In this document: positions 63,176-64,000 of the stretch, one piece after another
How the letters are laid out: each line of letters opens with the position of its first letter
Position numbering within the stretch: the first letter of the stretch is position 1
DNA from: Thalassotalea sediminis
GTDB lineage: Bacteria > Pseudomonadota > Gammaproteobacteria > Enterobacterales > Alteromonadaceae
Assembly (NCBI RefSeq): GCF_030295915.1
Contig: NZ_AP027361.1
Coordinates: 372,001 to 436,000, forward strand
Reading direction: 5' to 3'
Length of the DNA stretch: 64,000 nucleotides
Notes under the pieces: generated by a model
Database searches by the model: none
Told to the model about the DNA's origin: nothing
Seen by the model: the letters and a program-made list of their open reading frames with translations, nothing else
Program-made: the position numbers and the translations under genes

Positions 63176-64000
63176 ATGACTTTACTTCTCACATACTTGG
63201 CTATTGCAATAGGTGTGTCGTTTTTATGTTCAATTCTTGAGGCAGTATTACTGTCTGTAACACCAAGCTTTGTCGAAAATATTCAAAAAGAAAAACCACT
63301 CGGTGGTAAGGTGTTAAATCAAGTAAAAGATAACATCGACAAATCAATTTCAAGTATTTTGATCCTTAATACTTTTGCCCATACTATGGGGGCTGCTGGT
63401 GTAGGTGCTCAAGCTATTAGAGTGTTTGGTGAAGAAAAAGAAACCTTAATTGCATTTTTGTTAACGTTAGCTATCCTTTATTTCTCAGAAATTATTCCTA
63501 AAACGATTGGCGCTAAGTTCTGGCGTAACTTAGCTATTCCATCAGCTTATGTCATCAACTTTCTAGTCAAAGTTGTATATCCGTTAGTGTGGTTTTCATC
63601 GCTGTTAACACGCCTATTTGATAAAAATAAAACGGATGTTGTTTCTCGTGATGAAATAAGAGCGTTTGCTGCGCTTGGTCATAAAGATGGATCGCTTTTT
63701 TATCAGGAAAACCAACTCGTTGAAAATATATTAACGTTAAGGGATGTTAAAGCAGAAGATATTTTGACGCCTCGAAGTGTTGTACATGCGCTTGATGAAA
63801 CATTAACAATCTCTGAAGCACTTGCCGCTGAACAAACGGCGAGTTTTACGCGTATTCCAGTATATACCGGTTCTGTCGATAATATTACCGGCGTTATTAT
63901 CAAAGGAACGCTCTACGAGCTAGAGCGTCAGGGGCGAGGTGAAACTCAACTTATTGATATTAAACAGGCGCTTCATCGTATTTCTGAAAGTTTGCCGGTG
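63176..64000 (+). CDS. CNNM/TlyC-type membrane protein with CBS domains (partial at window end)
   Basis: The frame is open from ATG 63176 to the last base, 275 codons. The N-terminal ~180 residues form a DUF21 membrane domain (LEAVLLSVTPSFVENIQKEK, ILILNTFAHTMGAAGVGAQA, YFSEIIPKTIGAKFW). A linker ENQLVENILTLRDVKAEDILTPRS leads to the first CBS motif (FTRIPVYTGSVDNITGVIIKG). Relatives include CorC/YtfL and eukaryotic CNNM proteins, linked to magnesium or other cation transport. The C-terminal part lies beyond the window. Confidence 0.9.
   Translation, partial: MTLLLTYLAIAIGVSFLCSILEAVLLSVTPSFVENIQKEKPLGGKVLNQVKDNIDKSISSILILNTFAHTMGAAGVGAQAIRVFGEEKETLIAFLLTLAILYFSEIIPKTIGAKFWRNLAIPSAYVINFLVKVVYPLVWFSSLLTRLFDKNKTDVVSRDEIRAFAALGHKDGSLFYQENQLVENILTLRDVKAEDILTPRSVVHALDETLTISEALAAEQTASFTRIPVYTGSVDNITGVIIKGTLYELERQGRGETQLIDIKQALHRISESLPV

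Overview
The window is chromosomal DNA from a low-GC marine gammaproteobacterium. Gene content fits Alteromonadales, most probably the Colwelliaceae (Colwellia or Thalassotalea type). The clues are a PLP-dependent aspartate decarboxylase (PanP) beside panC and panB, PepB, FxsA-GroES-GroEL, a sfsA/dksA-gluQ-pcnB-folK-panB-panC block, and many c-di-GMP and sensory proteins. This placement is an inference from gene content and order. I saw no rRNA or tRNA genes, insertion sequences, prophage or CRISPR array; the region looks like core genome with a few accessory insertions.

Layout. 1-4 kb: the end of a zinc metalloprotease gene, a DMT exporter divergent from a MocR-type regulator, and an MscS channel. 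4.1-8.1 kb: a sensory operon of a histidine kinase whose membrane sensor closely resembles the plant ethylene-receptor domain, a stand-alone receiver, and a receiver-diguanylate cyclase. 8.3-13.4 kb: an HdfR-like LysR regulator, a rimK cassette (rimK, AspA/AstE-like hydrolase, RimB-like DTGA protease, mscS), then maoP. In E. coli hdfR and maoP are direct neighbours, so the cassette separates them here. 14-16.3 kb: ahpC-ahpF. 16.4-21.4 kb: an AsmA-like DUF748 protein and aroQ-accB-accC. 21.7-25.8 kb: a PBP-like protein, an outer-membrane barrel and a GGDEF-EAL protein. 25.9-31.5 kb: ung, cutA-dsbD, fxsA, groES-groEL. 31.7-33 kb: two bacterioferritins and bfd with a Fur-box candidate. 33.2-40.3 kb: DUF3016, epmB and efp, a serine hydrolase, DUF4389 and a DPP4-like peptidase. 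40.5-42.9 kb: an ABC exporter with a TrmB-like methyltransferase. 43.3-50.5 kb: pantothenate, folate and RNA-processing genes with dksA. 50.8-64 kb: sfsA, pepB, a STAS-like protein, thpR, a collagen-tailed lipoprotein, hrpB, an AblB-like acetyltransferase, a GlnD with an altered HD site, a MarR regulator and a CNNM-type transporter cut by the window end.

Themes. The panP-panC-panB set supplies beta-alanine and pantoate for coenzyme A. EpmB and EF-P form the translation-factor beta-lysylation pair. Bfr/Bfr/Bfd handle iron storage and release. Two separate operons carry GGDEF proteins. The strongest leads are the ethylene-receptor-like kinase, the GlnD with HH in place of HD, the rimK cassette between hdfR and maoP, the complementary bacterioferritin pair, and a palindromic core (TTGTATACAATT) shared by two distant promoters.
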